Origin: JBOHTO01 sp050733695 | GTDB taxonomy: Bacteria > Gemmatimonadota > Gemmatimonadetes > Gemmatimonadales > Gemmatimonadaceae | Reading direction: 5' to 3' | Length of the DNA: 5,268 nt | Assembly (NCBI GenBank): GCA_050733695.1 | Contig: JBOHTO010000196.1 | Span: forward strand, 1-5,268 | Shown: piece after piece, positions 1 through 4,944 of the stretch | How positions within the stretch are numbered: the first letter of the stretch is position 1 | How the letters are laid out: every line of letters begins with the position of its first letter | Notes under the pieces: model-generated | What the model was told of the DNA's origin: nothing | Databases searched by the model: none | What the model saw: the letters and a program-made list of their open reading frames with translations, nothing else | Translations under genes and position numbers: made by a program

Positions 1-96
1 GTCCTCGCCCGTAACCATGGCGGCACGCTTGGGGTGTGGTCGACGGTCGCGGCGCCCGGAACGATCTCCGTCGGCGACGTCGTGCAGGTCACGTGA
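1..96 (+). CDS. 3' end of a probable MOSC-domain protein (partial)
   Basis: The frame from base 1 is open for 31 codons and ends with TGA at 94-96; the start lies outside the window. The visible tail reads RNHGGTLGVWSTV, then APGTISVGDVVQVT. A 'GG.LGVY..V..PG.I.VGD.V' ending is typical of the C-terminal beta-barrel of MOSC domains, found in molybdenum-cofactor sulfurase and mARC/YiiM-like proteins. Those proteins bind sulfur or molybdenum cofactor and act in sulfur transfer or detoxification. Only this short tail can be seen and the catalytic cysteine region is absent, so the family call rests on the ending motif alone. A perfect palindrome begins 9 bases after the stop. Confidence 0.5.
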   Translation, partial: VLARNHGGTLGVWSTVAAPGTISVGDVVQVT

Positions 97-104
97 TCTC
101 ACGG

Positions 105-120
105 AGCGCACATGTGCGCT
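105..120. terminator. Perfect 16-bp palindrome after the MOSC-like gene, possible terminator stem
   Basis: AGCGCACATGTGCGCT is identical to its own reverse complement and starts 9 bases after the upstream stop codon. As RNA it can form a GC-rich stem, extended by a G-U and a G-C pair at 103-104/121-122. No U-tract follows, so it would be a tract-less terminator or a 3' stabilising hairpin. It could instead be a protein-binding site. Confidence 0.35.
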
Positions 121-151
121 TCCCGCGGCTCCAGATCCGAGCTGAGCGCCC

Positions 152-199
152 GCCGATCTGCGCGACGCGAACGGGCTGTCAGCGCGGTCCGGGCAATCG
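152..199 (+). repeat. Repeat family copy A (shortened)
   Basis: This copy keeps the left arm (GCCGATCTGCGCG) and the right end (GCGCGGTCCGGGCAATC) but the middle is shorter by about 21-24 bases. Read in the repeat's usual phase it gives ADLRDANGLSARSGQSVSV, matching the ADLA... start and ...ARFGQSV end of the longer copies. No plus-strand gene follows; the in-phase frame closes at 288, and the next gene is on the minus strand. It lies between the MOSC-like gene and the 3' end of the anchored-protein gene. Confidence 0.55.
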
Positions 200-285
200 G
201 TATCGGTAGCTGAGGTACGGGGGCACACACCTCGACGGGCGCACTGGCCCGCATGGAGGTCGGCGATGGGACCGTTCGCCGCGGG

Positions 286-1143
286 CTAGCCGCTGTGGGG
301 TGGTGCAATGGCTTGGGGTTCACCCACACGGGCGACGTCAAGCTCAACCACAAGCTCGGGAGTGTCGGGCGCCGATCTCACGATGATGTGGGCGATGTTG
401 CGGTCCTCGTCGAGGGTGATCAACACGTTCGTGCCGACCAGCAGCTCGCCGTAGACGTCATGCGGGTCCGCCGTGAGCATGGTGGCTCGGATGACACACC
501 GCCCGGCGGCGTCAGGCGTCTCCCTGGGGTCCCTCGCCGACAAGACGAGATGGAGCATGGCGGTCGGCCCGAGCGCTAGCGGTCGAGCCGAGGCGCGGAA
601 CACCCACGAGTCGGCGCCGAGCCCCTCGACCGTCGATGCTCGGCGGATCCACAAGTTGGGACCCGACGTCCTGGTCTCCACCGCCCGCCCAGTTGCATCG
701 ACGGCGATGTCATGGGTGAGACCATCCTCAATCACCACGGCGCCCTCGACGGTGACATCGCGTGCCGTCCACCCACTGGGCGGGAACGGACTCTGCTCGG
801 CGGCGTGTACCTCGCCCCGGTAGGCGAACGAGCCGGCCTGGACCAGCCGATGCCCAGCCTCGAAGAAGGCGATACGAGCGGCCCGCTCCCTGTCCCCGGC
901 GATGCCGCAATAGGGTTCATCGCCGCCGCCATCATCTTCCTCGCCATCGCTTGCCCACCACAGCAGTCCGCCGGTCAGCAGCCCCACCATGCCGACCACG
1001 CCCAGCAGCCGAGACCAGCGCCCAGGCCCACGCACTACCCGGCTCGCTGACGACCGGTGGCCCGGAGCATTGTCTCCCGCGTCCGGTCGGCCCCACGCTT
1101 TCGTAACCTTGGACTCGATGTGGATCGGGGGCTCATCGCCCAC
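286..1143 (-). CDS. Membrane-anchored extracytoplasmic protein, LolA/LppX-like
   Basis: From a GTG at 1143 this encodes 285 residues; a GTG at 1035 (249 residues) is an equally possible start, and neither has a clear Shine-Dalgarno sequence. Residues 1-45 are polar and basic. One hydrophobic segment follows at about 46-66 (LLGVVGMVGLLTGGLLWWAS), then an acidic glycine-rich linker (about 67-79), then about 200 residues of alternating beta-strand character. 'GSFAYRGEV', the internal 'LWIRRAS' and 'DSWVFRAS' strands, and an ending like 'VGEPQAIAPP' recall the LolA-like fold of actinobacterial LppX/LprG-type proteins, which bind lipids outside the membrane. No lipobox cysteine follows the hydrophobic stretch, so anchoring is by a signal-anchor helix, not a lipid. 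The predicted role in lipid or glycolipid handling is inference. It is divergent from the small gene at 1269, with repeat copy B between them. Confidence 0.7.
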   Translation of the reverse strand: MGDEPPIHIESKVTKAWGRPDAGDNAPGHRSSASRVVRGPGRWSRLLGVVGMVGLLTGGLLWWASDGEEDDGGGDEPYCGIAGDRERAARIAFFEAGHRLVQAGSFAYRGEVHAAEQSPFPPSGWTARDVTVEGAVVIEDGLTHDIAVDATGRAVETRTSGPNLWIRRASTVEGLGADSWVFRASARPLALGPTAMLHLVLSARDPRETPDAAGRCVIRATMLTADPHDVYGELLVGTNVLITLDEDRNIAHIIVRSAPDTPELVVELDVARVGEPQAIAPPHSG

Positions 1144-1190
1144 GCGCCCAGTGTTCCATGGGGTACACCGCCCGCGCACTACCCGCCCAT

Positions 1191-1263
1191 AGCTGCCGCT
1201 AGGCGCTACGGCGTTCTGTGCTGACGATCCGCCAGGCGAGGGGTGCGCGGTTCGGGCAATATG
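1191..1263 (+). repeat. Repeat family copy B
   Basis: It contains the family core CGTTCTGTGCTGACG at 1212-1226 and the right end GCGCGGTTCGGGCAATATG at 1245-1263. The left arm is the most decayed part (CTGCCGCTAGGCGC, with a one-base shift). From 1203 the usual phase reads ALRRSVLTIRQ then ARGARFGQYA and runs uninterrupted into the 72-residue gene. A TAG at 1200-1202 blocks the phase further upstream. It sits in the divergent region between the anchored-protein gene and the first small membrane gene, so it may overlap promoter elements. Confidence 0.8.
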
Positions 1264-1268
1264 CGCTC

Positions 1269-1487
1269 GTGAGTTGGCGGTGGCTGATCGATGTGCGCGG
1301 CCCGGAGCCCAGGGTCGATTGGCGGCGACTCGGTGTTGCACTCGTCGCCTCCTTCTTGCTGTGCGCCGTGCTAGCGGCGGTTCTGTCGCCAGTGGTGTTC
1401 GCGGTCGGTGCGTTGATCGCCGCCCCACTCCTGATCGGACTCGACATTCACCTGCGACGCGAGCGACCGACTGACGCTGACACGTAA
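1269..1487 (+). CDS. Small two-helix membrane protein (72 aa), unknown function
   Basis: The GTG at 1269 starts MSWRWLIDVRGPEPRVDWRR, followed by about 40 hydrophobic residues (about 21-61) that fit two transmembrane helices with a short turn around LSP. A charged tail (HLRRERPTDADT) ends at TAA 1485-1487. The same frame is open upstream through repeat copy B to 1203, so a start at GTG 1218 (89 residues, including repeat-encoded sequence) cannot be excluded. I prefer 1269 because the hydrophobic protein is complete without the repeat. An ATG at 1261 in another frame makes a three-codon ORF ending in TGA that overlaps this GTG. I do not recognise the family. Its tryptophan/arginine N-terminus and helical hairpin resemble the next gene's product. 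Confidence 0.6.
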   Translation: MSWRWLIDVRGPEPRVDWRRLGVALVASFLLCAVLAAVLSPVVFAVGALIAAPLLIGLDIHLRRERPTDADT

Positions 1488-1491
1488 TTGA

Positions 1492-1561
1492 TGCCGATCT
1501 CGGCCCCGTCGTTCCACGCTGACGAGAGGATGAGCTGCCTGTTGGTGCAGCGGACAACATG
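1492..1561 (+). repeat. Repeat family copy X (degenerate)
   Basis: It begins five bases after the preceding stop. Matching blocks are TGCCGATCTCG (1492-1502), CGTCGTT (1507-1513), GCTGACG (1518-1524) and GCAGCGGACAACATG (1547-1561), aligning with the GCAGCAGGCAATCTGTG end of copy D. The ATG at 1559 occupies the place of the terminal GTG of other copies. A TGA interrupts the usual reading phase, so this copy cannot be translated through. It is clearly older than copies C, D and F. Confidence 0.5.
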
Positions 1562-1888
1562 AGTCGGTGCTCGCCATCGTGCGGTGACGCCAAGCAACAC
1601 CTATTGACCAGGCCACCTACGCTGCTAGCTGTGCTGCTTATGGGTGGGTGGACGGTCAGGTGGCGCCAGTTCCACGGGAGGCGCCCCGTGGCGGCCGAGT
1701 CCATCAGGGGGGCCGCCTGGATCGGTTTCGCCGTGCTCTATGGCTTGCTGATCGGGTCGCCTTTGTTGTTTCCTGCGATGGCGATCCCTGTGCTCGCGGT
1801 GGGCTTCTGGTGGGACTACCGGCCAAACGGACGCGGCAGACGACACCTGGAGGCCAACCAGACCAATCCTCGGCGGGGGTTCGAGTAG
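1559..1888 (+). CDS. Small two-helix membrane protein (up to 109 aa), unknown function
   Basis: I chose the ATG at 1559 because it falls exactly where the repeat copy ends, as with the starts of the later small genes. ATG 1640 (82 residues) and GTG 1631 are alternatives that drop a less gene-like N-terminal stretch. The core reads MGGWTVRWRQFHGRRP, a linker, then AAWIGFAVLYGLLIGSPLLF and PAMAIPVLAVGFWWDY, which fit two transmembrane helices, then a basic tail ending in TAG at 1886-1888. No Shine-Dalgarno sequence is evident for any start. The family is not recognised. The layout (WR-rich start, helical hairpin with an SP turn, basic tail) parallels the 72-residue protein upstream, so distant paralogy is possible. 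Confidence 0.55.
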   Translation: MSRCSPSCGDAKQHLLTRPPTLLAVLLMGGWTVRWRQFHGRRPVAAESIRGAAWIGFAVLYGLLIGSPLLFPAMAIPVLAVGFWWDYRPNGRGRRHLEANQTNPRRGFE

Positions 1889-1960
1889 GCCGGAAGCCGT
1901 CGGGTTGAAGGTAGCCGCGGGTCGGCTGAATAGTCAGACAAGGCCAAACGCTTGCAGCGC

Positions 1961-2038
1961 AGATCTGCCGATCTCGCGCCGCGGCGTTCTGTGCTGGCGG
2001 TCTGGCGGGCGCTGTGCGCTCGGTTCGGGCATTCTGTG
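1961..2038 (+). repeat. Repeat family copy C (full length)
   Basis: This full copy runs from AGATCTGCCGATCTCGCGC (1961-1979) through the core CGTTCTGTGCTG (1985-1996) to GGTTCGGGCATTCTGTG (2022-2038). By hand count it differs from copy D at about 12 of 77 aligned positions with no length change. The left end holds a small inverted repeat, AGATC-TGCC-GATCT. The outer arms are imperfectly complementary. In the usual phase it reads ADLAPRRSVLAVW then RALCARFGHSV and continues into the downstream gene, whose likely start is the final GTG. Confidence 0.9.
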
Positions 2039-2446
2039 TCGGTGTCCCCGCGCCGACGACGTCTTGTGCTTGTGAGCGTGCCGCTCGTCGCTGCATTCGT
2101 TCTTGTTGGCGCCATCGCGCTGGCGGCGACGATGTATCAATGGGGGGTCGTCGACGTCATTATTTCGGTGATCGTGACGGGACCGATTGTCGGCGCCGCA
2201 CTCGTGATCGCGCCATCGGCGATTCTGGCGCGACATGTCTCGTCCTGGATCCTCATTGCGGCTGCCGAGGTGCTCATTGCGGGCGTGATATTGGCGGCGG
2301 TTATCGCCGTATCGACGGATGAGCACTCGACTGCAGGCATCGGGCTCCTGTTCATCCCGGTCGTTGGCTCCGCCATCGCGGGCGCGACCGCAGTCCTTTC
2401 GCGCTCAATTGGTAAGGGACGGCTGGGTTCGGCCTCGCAGTCTTGA
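2036..2446 (+). CDS. Four-helix small membrane protein (136 aa), unknown function
   Basis: The chosen start is the GTG at 2036, the last three bases of repeat copy C. It gives MSVSPRRRRLVLVSVPLVAA and so on, a classic positive-inside N-terminus (RRRR) before the first helix. Four hydrophobic segments are visible at about residues 10-31, 37-57, 68-90 and 97-119, then a basic tail ending at TGA 2444-2446. The frame stays open upstream through the repeat to about 1952, so a longer product carrying the repeat peptide is possible. I see no Shine-Dalgarno sequence. Nothing catalytic is visible and I do not recognise the family. A convergent, degenerate repeat region and then the cyclase gene follow. 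Confidence 0.65.
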   Translation: MSVSPRRRRLVLVSVPLVAAFVLVGAIALAATMYQWGVVDVIISVIVTGPIVGAALVIAPSAILARHVSSWILIAAAEVLIAGVILAAVIAVSTDEHSTAGIGLLFIPVVGSAIAGATAVLSRSIGKGRLGSASQS

Positions 2447-2479
2447 TCGACCAAGGCGATCACACATTTGACGCCGACT

Positions 2480-2540
2480 GCTGATCTCGCACAGCGTCGT
2501 TGTGGGCTAGCGGTCCGAAGCGCTCGGTCTCCCTGCCGTT
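2480..2540 (+). repeat. Repeat family copy E (left half preserved)
   Basis: GCTGATCTCGCACAGCGTCGTTGTGGGCTAGCGGTCC begins at 2480 and matches the left and central parts of copies C, D and F (quoted only for alignment: left arm GATCTCGC, core CGTCGTT, GCGGTCC). The phase peptide begins ADLAQRRCGLAVRSARS. The right end (GGTTCGGGCAATCTGTG) is not recognisable. The copy lies 33 bases after the four-helix gene's stop and directly before copy F, in a different reading frame from F. Confidence 0.5.
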
Positions 2541-2565
2541 TCAGGGGCCGGGATGCGAGGATGAC

Positions 2566-2640
2566 GGAGCCGATCCCGCGCCACGTCGTTCTGTGCCAGC
2601 GGTCCGGCGGGCGAGAGGAGCGCGGTTCGGGCAATCTGTG
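2566..2640 (+). repeat. Repeat family copy F (full length, no clear gene after it)
   Basis: It contains GCCGATCCCGCGC (2569-2581), the core CGTCGTTCTGTGCC (2584-2597) and the intact right end GCGCGGTTCGGGCAATCTGTG (2620-2640, stated in two overlapping parts: GCGCGGTTCGGGC and CAATCTGTG). From GCC to the final GTG is 69 bases, the same as in copies C and D. The arms 2569-2581 and 2620-2632 can pair over about 12 bases with one bulge on each side. The phase peptide begins ADPAPRRSVPAV and ends ARGARFGQSV. Only a 43-codon frame follows (2638-2769); it runs into the 3' end of the convergent cyclase gene and does not look like a protein. Confidence 0.85.
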
Positions 2641-2750
2641 CGGGTTCGCGAGGGCAAGCGCGGCCTCAAAAGGCGTCGGGATTGCGCGCTCCGACCGGAA
2701 CTTTTCTTGGGCGCGGTGCCTTGGATGTGTGTCAGTTCGCGGTGGGCGTG

Positions 2751-4088
2751 TCAGGCATCGATCGCATAGAGCCGCCATTCTTCGGGCACACCTTTCAGCA
2801 CCTCTGTGCCGTGCTCCGACGTGGCGATACCTGAGCCGATCAGATGAAGTTTAACGGCTTCGGAGACGAGCACTTCTCCAGGATGTGCGAGGTCGCAGAT
2901 ACGTTTGGCGATCGTCACTGCGAGGCCGACGATATCGTCCGGTCGGACTTCAACCTCGCCGGTATGCACGCCACCGCGCAGGTCGATACCGATATTCTTC
3001 GCTTGGGCAACGATCTCTGTCGCGGCACGCACCGCGCGAGTGGTCGCATCGAAGGTGGCGAGAAAGCCGTCACCGAGGGTCTTGACCTCACGACCCCGAT
3101 AGCGCGCCAAGACGGAGCGGACCATCGTGTCGTGTGAATCAGTCAACGCGGTCCACTTGCGATGGCCCAAGCGAGCGGACTGCTCCGTCGAAGCAACGAT
3201 GTCCGTGAACAGAATGGTTGTCGAGACGACGTCGCCTTCGGGTGTAGAGCGGCGGCCGGTTACGAACTCCTGAATCTCGTCCAGGATCGTGTCGGTATCG
3301 TCAATCCAGAGCATGTGATCGTCGCCGGGCACCTCGACATACTTCGCTTTGATGATGTGCTGCGCGAGATACCGACCGGCTTCGACCCGGATCCAGTGGT
3401 TCCCGGCGCGATGCAACACGAGGGTCGGAACCGCGAGCGTGGGGAGCAGGGGACGCACGTCGCGAACGAAGCTCGCCCACGTCGTCTCGACCACCGCGTC
3501 GACCCCGACGCCAAGCCGTTCGCATCGCGCCCACCAAGCACGGAAGGTTTTGTCACCCGCCTTACTGGGGGCGAGGATGTCCACTGCAACGCCGGTTCCG
3601 AATGACTCCGTTAGGGAAGCGGCGAATCGCTTAAACGCGTCCGGCGAGTAGCCGACGGGGTAGTCGTCGTCTCGCACGTAGTGCGCATAGGTGTCCCCAA
3701 GGATTAAACCCGAGATGCGCTTGGGATGGACGGCGGCGTACCGGATCGCGGTCGCGCCTGCTACATCGATACCGGCCAGGACAGACCGCTCGGATCGCGC
3801 GGAGTCGAGCACCGCGGTGAGGTCGGCATCGGTTATCTCTTCAACCAGATGGTCTTCGAACGAGCCGCCTGATGCCCCCATGCCGCGGTGATCGCAGATT
3901 ACCGTGCGGCTGAACCGACTAAGACGATTCCAGAAACGGGCGAGCCCGGGTTCGTCCCAGTACAGATCGATCGGGATGGTGATCGCAGGCGGGAACACGA
4001 GATCGACCGCACCCTCGCCGATCACCTGATACGCGATCCTCACCCCATCCGGAGCCGTCGCATACCTCGTCACCGGCCGCTCGTCCAC
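2751..4088 (-). CDS. Class III adenylate/guanylate cyclase fused to an alpha/beta-hydrolase domain
   Basis: This 445-residue protein has an N-terminal alpha/beta-hydrolase domain (about 1-278) and a C-terminal class III nucleotide cyclase domain (about 285-443). The fusion is typical of actinobacteria; M. tuberculosis Rv1900c is the characterised example. The cyclase keeps both metal aspartates (D296 in FTDIVAST, D340 in KTLGDG), the adenine-selecting Lys/Asp pair (K336, D385) and the catalytic arginine (R396), so it probably makes cAMP from ATP in the cytoplasm. The transition-state asparagine position (VNxAxR) is T392. In the hydrolase half, the nucleophile elbow GxSxG reads GIDVA: Asp108 replaces Ser and Ala replaces the second Gly. 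His258 (GDDHMLW) is present. The GTG start at 4088 is supported by GAAGGG about 7 bases upstream. No helices or signal peptide are seen. The gene is divergent from the 79-residue gene and convergent with the small-gene string. Confidence 0.93.
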   Translation of the reverse strand: MDERPVTRYATAPDGVRIAYQVIGEGAVDLVFPPAITIPIDLYWDEPGLARFWNRLSRFSRTVICDHRGMGASGGSFEDHLVEEITDADLTAVLDSARSERSVLAGIDVAGATAIRYAAVHPKRISGLILGDTYAHYVRDDDYPVGYSPDAFKRFAASLTESFGTGVAVDILAPSKAGDKTFRAWWARCERLGVGVDAVVETTWASFVRDVRPLLPTLAVPTLVLHRAGNHWIRVEAGRYLAQHIIKAKYVEVPGDDHMLWIDDTDTILDEIQEFVTGRRSTPEGDVVSTTILFTDIVASTEQSARLGHRKWTALTDSHDTMVRSVLARYRGREVKTLGDGFLATFDATTRAVRAATEIVAQAKNIGIDLRGGVHTGEVEVRPDDIVGLAVTIAKRICDLAHPGEVLVSEAVKLHLIGSGIATSEHGTEVLKGVPEEWRLYAIDA

Positions 4089-4200
4089 GCCAAGCCCTTC
4101 GTCGCCATCAGTCTTACGCGCGTCGACGAAACGCGCCCGTCCACAATCAGCTCGTTACGCGTCCCTCACCGAACGGGTTCTCCAAGTATCAATAGGCGAC

Positions 4201-4216
4201 GCTCGCGACCGCGAGC
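4201..4216. promoter_or_regulatory. Perfect inverted repeat in the divergent cyclase/small-gene region
   Basis: GCTCGCGACCGCGAGC has two 7-base arms (GCTCGCG/CGCGAGC) around a 2-base centre. It lies about 112 bases upstream of the cyclase start and about 50 bases before repeat copy D. The position between two divergent genes suits an operator, but no known regulator motif is recognised and GC-rich chance palindromes are not rare. Confidence 0.3.
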
Positions 4217-4250
4217 AAGCTCGCCGTACGTCACGGAAGACGCACGCACC

Positions 4251-4327
4251 GATCTGCCGATCTCGCGCTGCGTCGTTCTGTGCTGACGGTCTGGCGGGCG
4301 AGGGCCGCTCGCAGCAGGCAATCTGTG
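4251..4327 (+). repeat. Repeat family copy D (full length)
   Basis: It runs from GATCTGCCGATCTCGCGC (4251-4268) through CGTTCTGTGCTGACG (4273-4287) and GTCTGGCGGGCGAG to GGCAATCTGTG (4317-4327). The GCC-to-GTG distance is 69 bases, as in C and F. The right arm differs from C and F (CTCGCAGCAGGC in place of GCGGTTCGGGC), so the outer stem is weaker here. The phase peptide begins ADLALRRSVLTVW and ends ARSRQSV, in frame with the downstream gene. Confidence 0.9.
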
Positions 4328-4564
4328 GGCGTGACAAACGCGCCTGGTGGTGCGCCCACCGAGCAGGTGTCGCTCGCCCGCGCCTTTGTGCTTGGCTTCG
4401 TTGCGGGCCTGACGCTTGTGGTCGGCGCCTTGTCGATCTACGCCTTCGGAGCGGGCTACTTCGGCGACTTTGCGGTGCCGACTCCCCTCAACTTCGTTGC
4501 AGCGCCGTTGCTGCTGCTCGGCCTCGTTCTCGTGCTCTGGAGGTTCATCACTCGTCGCGTCTGA
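4325..4564 (+). CDS. Small two-helix membrane protein (79 aa), unknown function
   Basis: The GTG at 4325 is the last codon-sized unit of repeat copy D; GTG 4331 two codons later is an alternative, and the frame is open back through the repeat to GTG 4280 and beyond. The protein starts MGVTNAPGGAPTEQVSLARA, then two hydrophobic helices at about residues 19-42 and 57-73 separated by a loop with GAGYFGDFAVPTP. A short basic end (RFITRRV) stops at TGA 4562-4564. No Shine-Dalgarno sequence is visible. The family is not recognised. It is the fourth small hydrophobic protein in this window to begin at a repeat copy. The next gene begins about 40 bases downstream. Confidence 0.6.
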   Translation: MGVTNAPGGAPTEQVSLARAFVLGFVAGLTLVVGALSIYAFGAGYFGDFAVPTPLNFVAAPLLLLGLVLVLWRFITRRV

Positions 4565-4580
4565 GACCGGGGAGGCAACG

Positions 4581-4603
4581 CCAGATCTGCCGCTCGGTTT
4601 GCC
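4581..4603 (+). repeat. Repeat family copy H (internally deleted remnant)
   Basis: CCAGATCTGCCGCTCGGTTTGCC joins the left end of the repeat (CAGATCTGCC) to a right-end-like block (GCTCGGTT, as in copy C) with about 50 central bases missing. In the phase of the next gene it reads RSA-ARFA, that is the RSA of the left end joined to the ARF of the right end. The match is short, so this assignment is tentative. Confidence 0.4.
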
Positions 4604-4939
4604 ATGCAGCCATGTCATCCTGACGCCGTGGACGAGCATCAGCGTCGGGTGTGGGCTCGGATGACTGAGTCCGTCGATGCCTATCGCGCCGGACGCCTGG
4701 GCCTGCGGAAGCTGGTGAACGACCTGCAAGGGTTGATGGCTGCAGCTGATCTTCACGACCAGGCGCTGATCAACGAGTTCTGGAACCACGAGGCACCCAT
4801 CGACATGGAACTCGAGCTTCGGACTGAGGACTGGGCACCGCCCGGCTCCGCGAGCGACGAGGCCCTAGACAAAGCGTTGGCCGACTTTCGGAGTTGGGTC
4901 ACCGAGGTGTTGGCGTCGACAGACGATGAGCGGACCTGA
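4604..4939 (+). CDS. Small soluble protein (about 103-111 aa), unknown function
   Basis: The frame from ATG 4604 gives 111 residues. GTG 4628 (103 residues, starting DEHQRRVWARM after the start) is a good alternative because the codons between the two have low third-position GC. The product has no hydrophobic helix. It looks mainly helical and is acidic toward the C-terminus. It contains VDAYRAGRLGLRKLVNDLQG (about residues 24-43) followed by FWNHEAPIDMELELR. The 'YRxGRLxLxxLVxDLxxL' pattern recurs in uncharacterised actinobacterial proteins, from general memory; I cannot name a family. It ends at TGA 4937-4939, and repeat copy G starts about 5 bases later. It may be cotranscribed with the 79-residue gene 39 bases upstream. 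Confidence 0.7.
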   Translation: MQPCHPDAVDEHQRRVWARMTESVDAYRAGRLGLRKLVNDLQGLMAAADLHDQALINEFWNHEAPIDMELELRTEDWAPPGSASDEALDKALADFRSWVTEVLASTDDERT

Positions 4940-4944
4940 CCGCC

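Noticed and set aside
1144..1704. Minus-strand extension of the anchored-protein gene up to 1704
   Set aside because: The frame is open but runs antisense through repeat copy B, the 72-residue gene and copy X, and has arginine/serine-rich shadow composition. The protein-like part begins near 1143.
1704..2326. Minus-strand frames of 99-130 codons across copy C and the neighbouring small genes
   Set aside because: They are arginine-rich reverse readings of the repeat and of the hydrophobic genes, with no protein character.
2675..2711. GTCGG...CCGAC stem followed by a run with four T residues, as a rho-independent terminator
   Set aside because: The stem has only five pairs, an 11-base loop and an interrupted T-run several bases away; too weak to annotate.
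2638..2769. 43-codon frame starting at the GTG of copy F
   Set aside because: It is arginine-rich, lacks a hydrophobic segment or recognisable motif and overlaps the cyclase gene's 3' end. I treat it as a decayed or chance frame.
2137..2778. 213-codon minus-strand frame
   Set aside because: It is antisense to the four-helix gene and to copies E and F; its apparent internal similarity to other minus frames comes only from reverse translation of the repeat.
3162..3651. Plus-strand frames of 100-147 codons inside the cyclase gene
   Set aside because: They are shadows of a strongly supported gene on the opposite strand.
1191..4327. The repeats as integron attC sites
   Set aside because: The layout is suggestive, but no copy shows the GTTRRRY right core or the RYYYAAC left core; the nearest is GTTCGGGC with an extra C. 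No integrase is in the window. A covariance search would be needed to revive this.
4166..4789. 207-codon minus-strand frame
   Set aside because: It is antisense to the 79-residue and 111-residue genes and to copy D; composition is that of a shadow frame.
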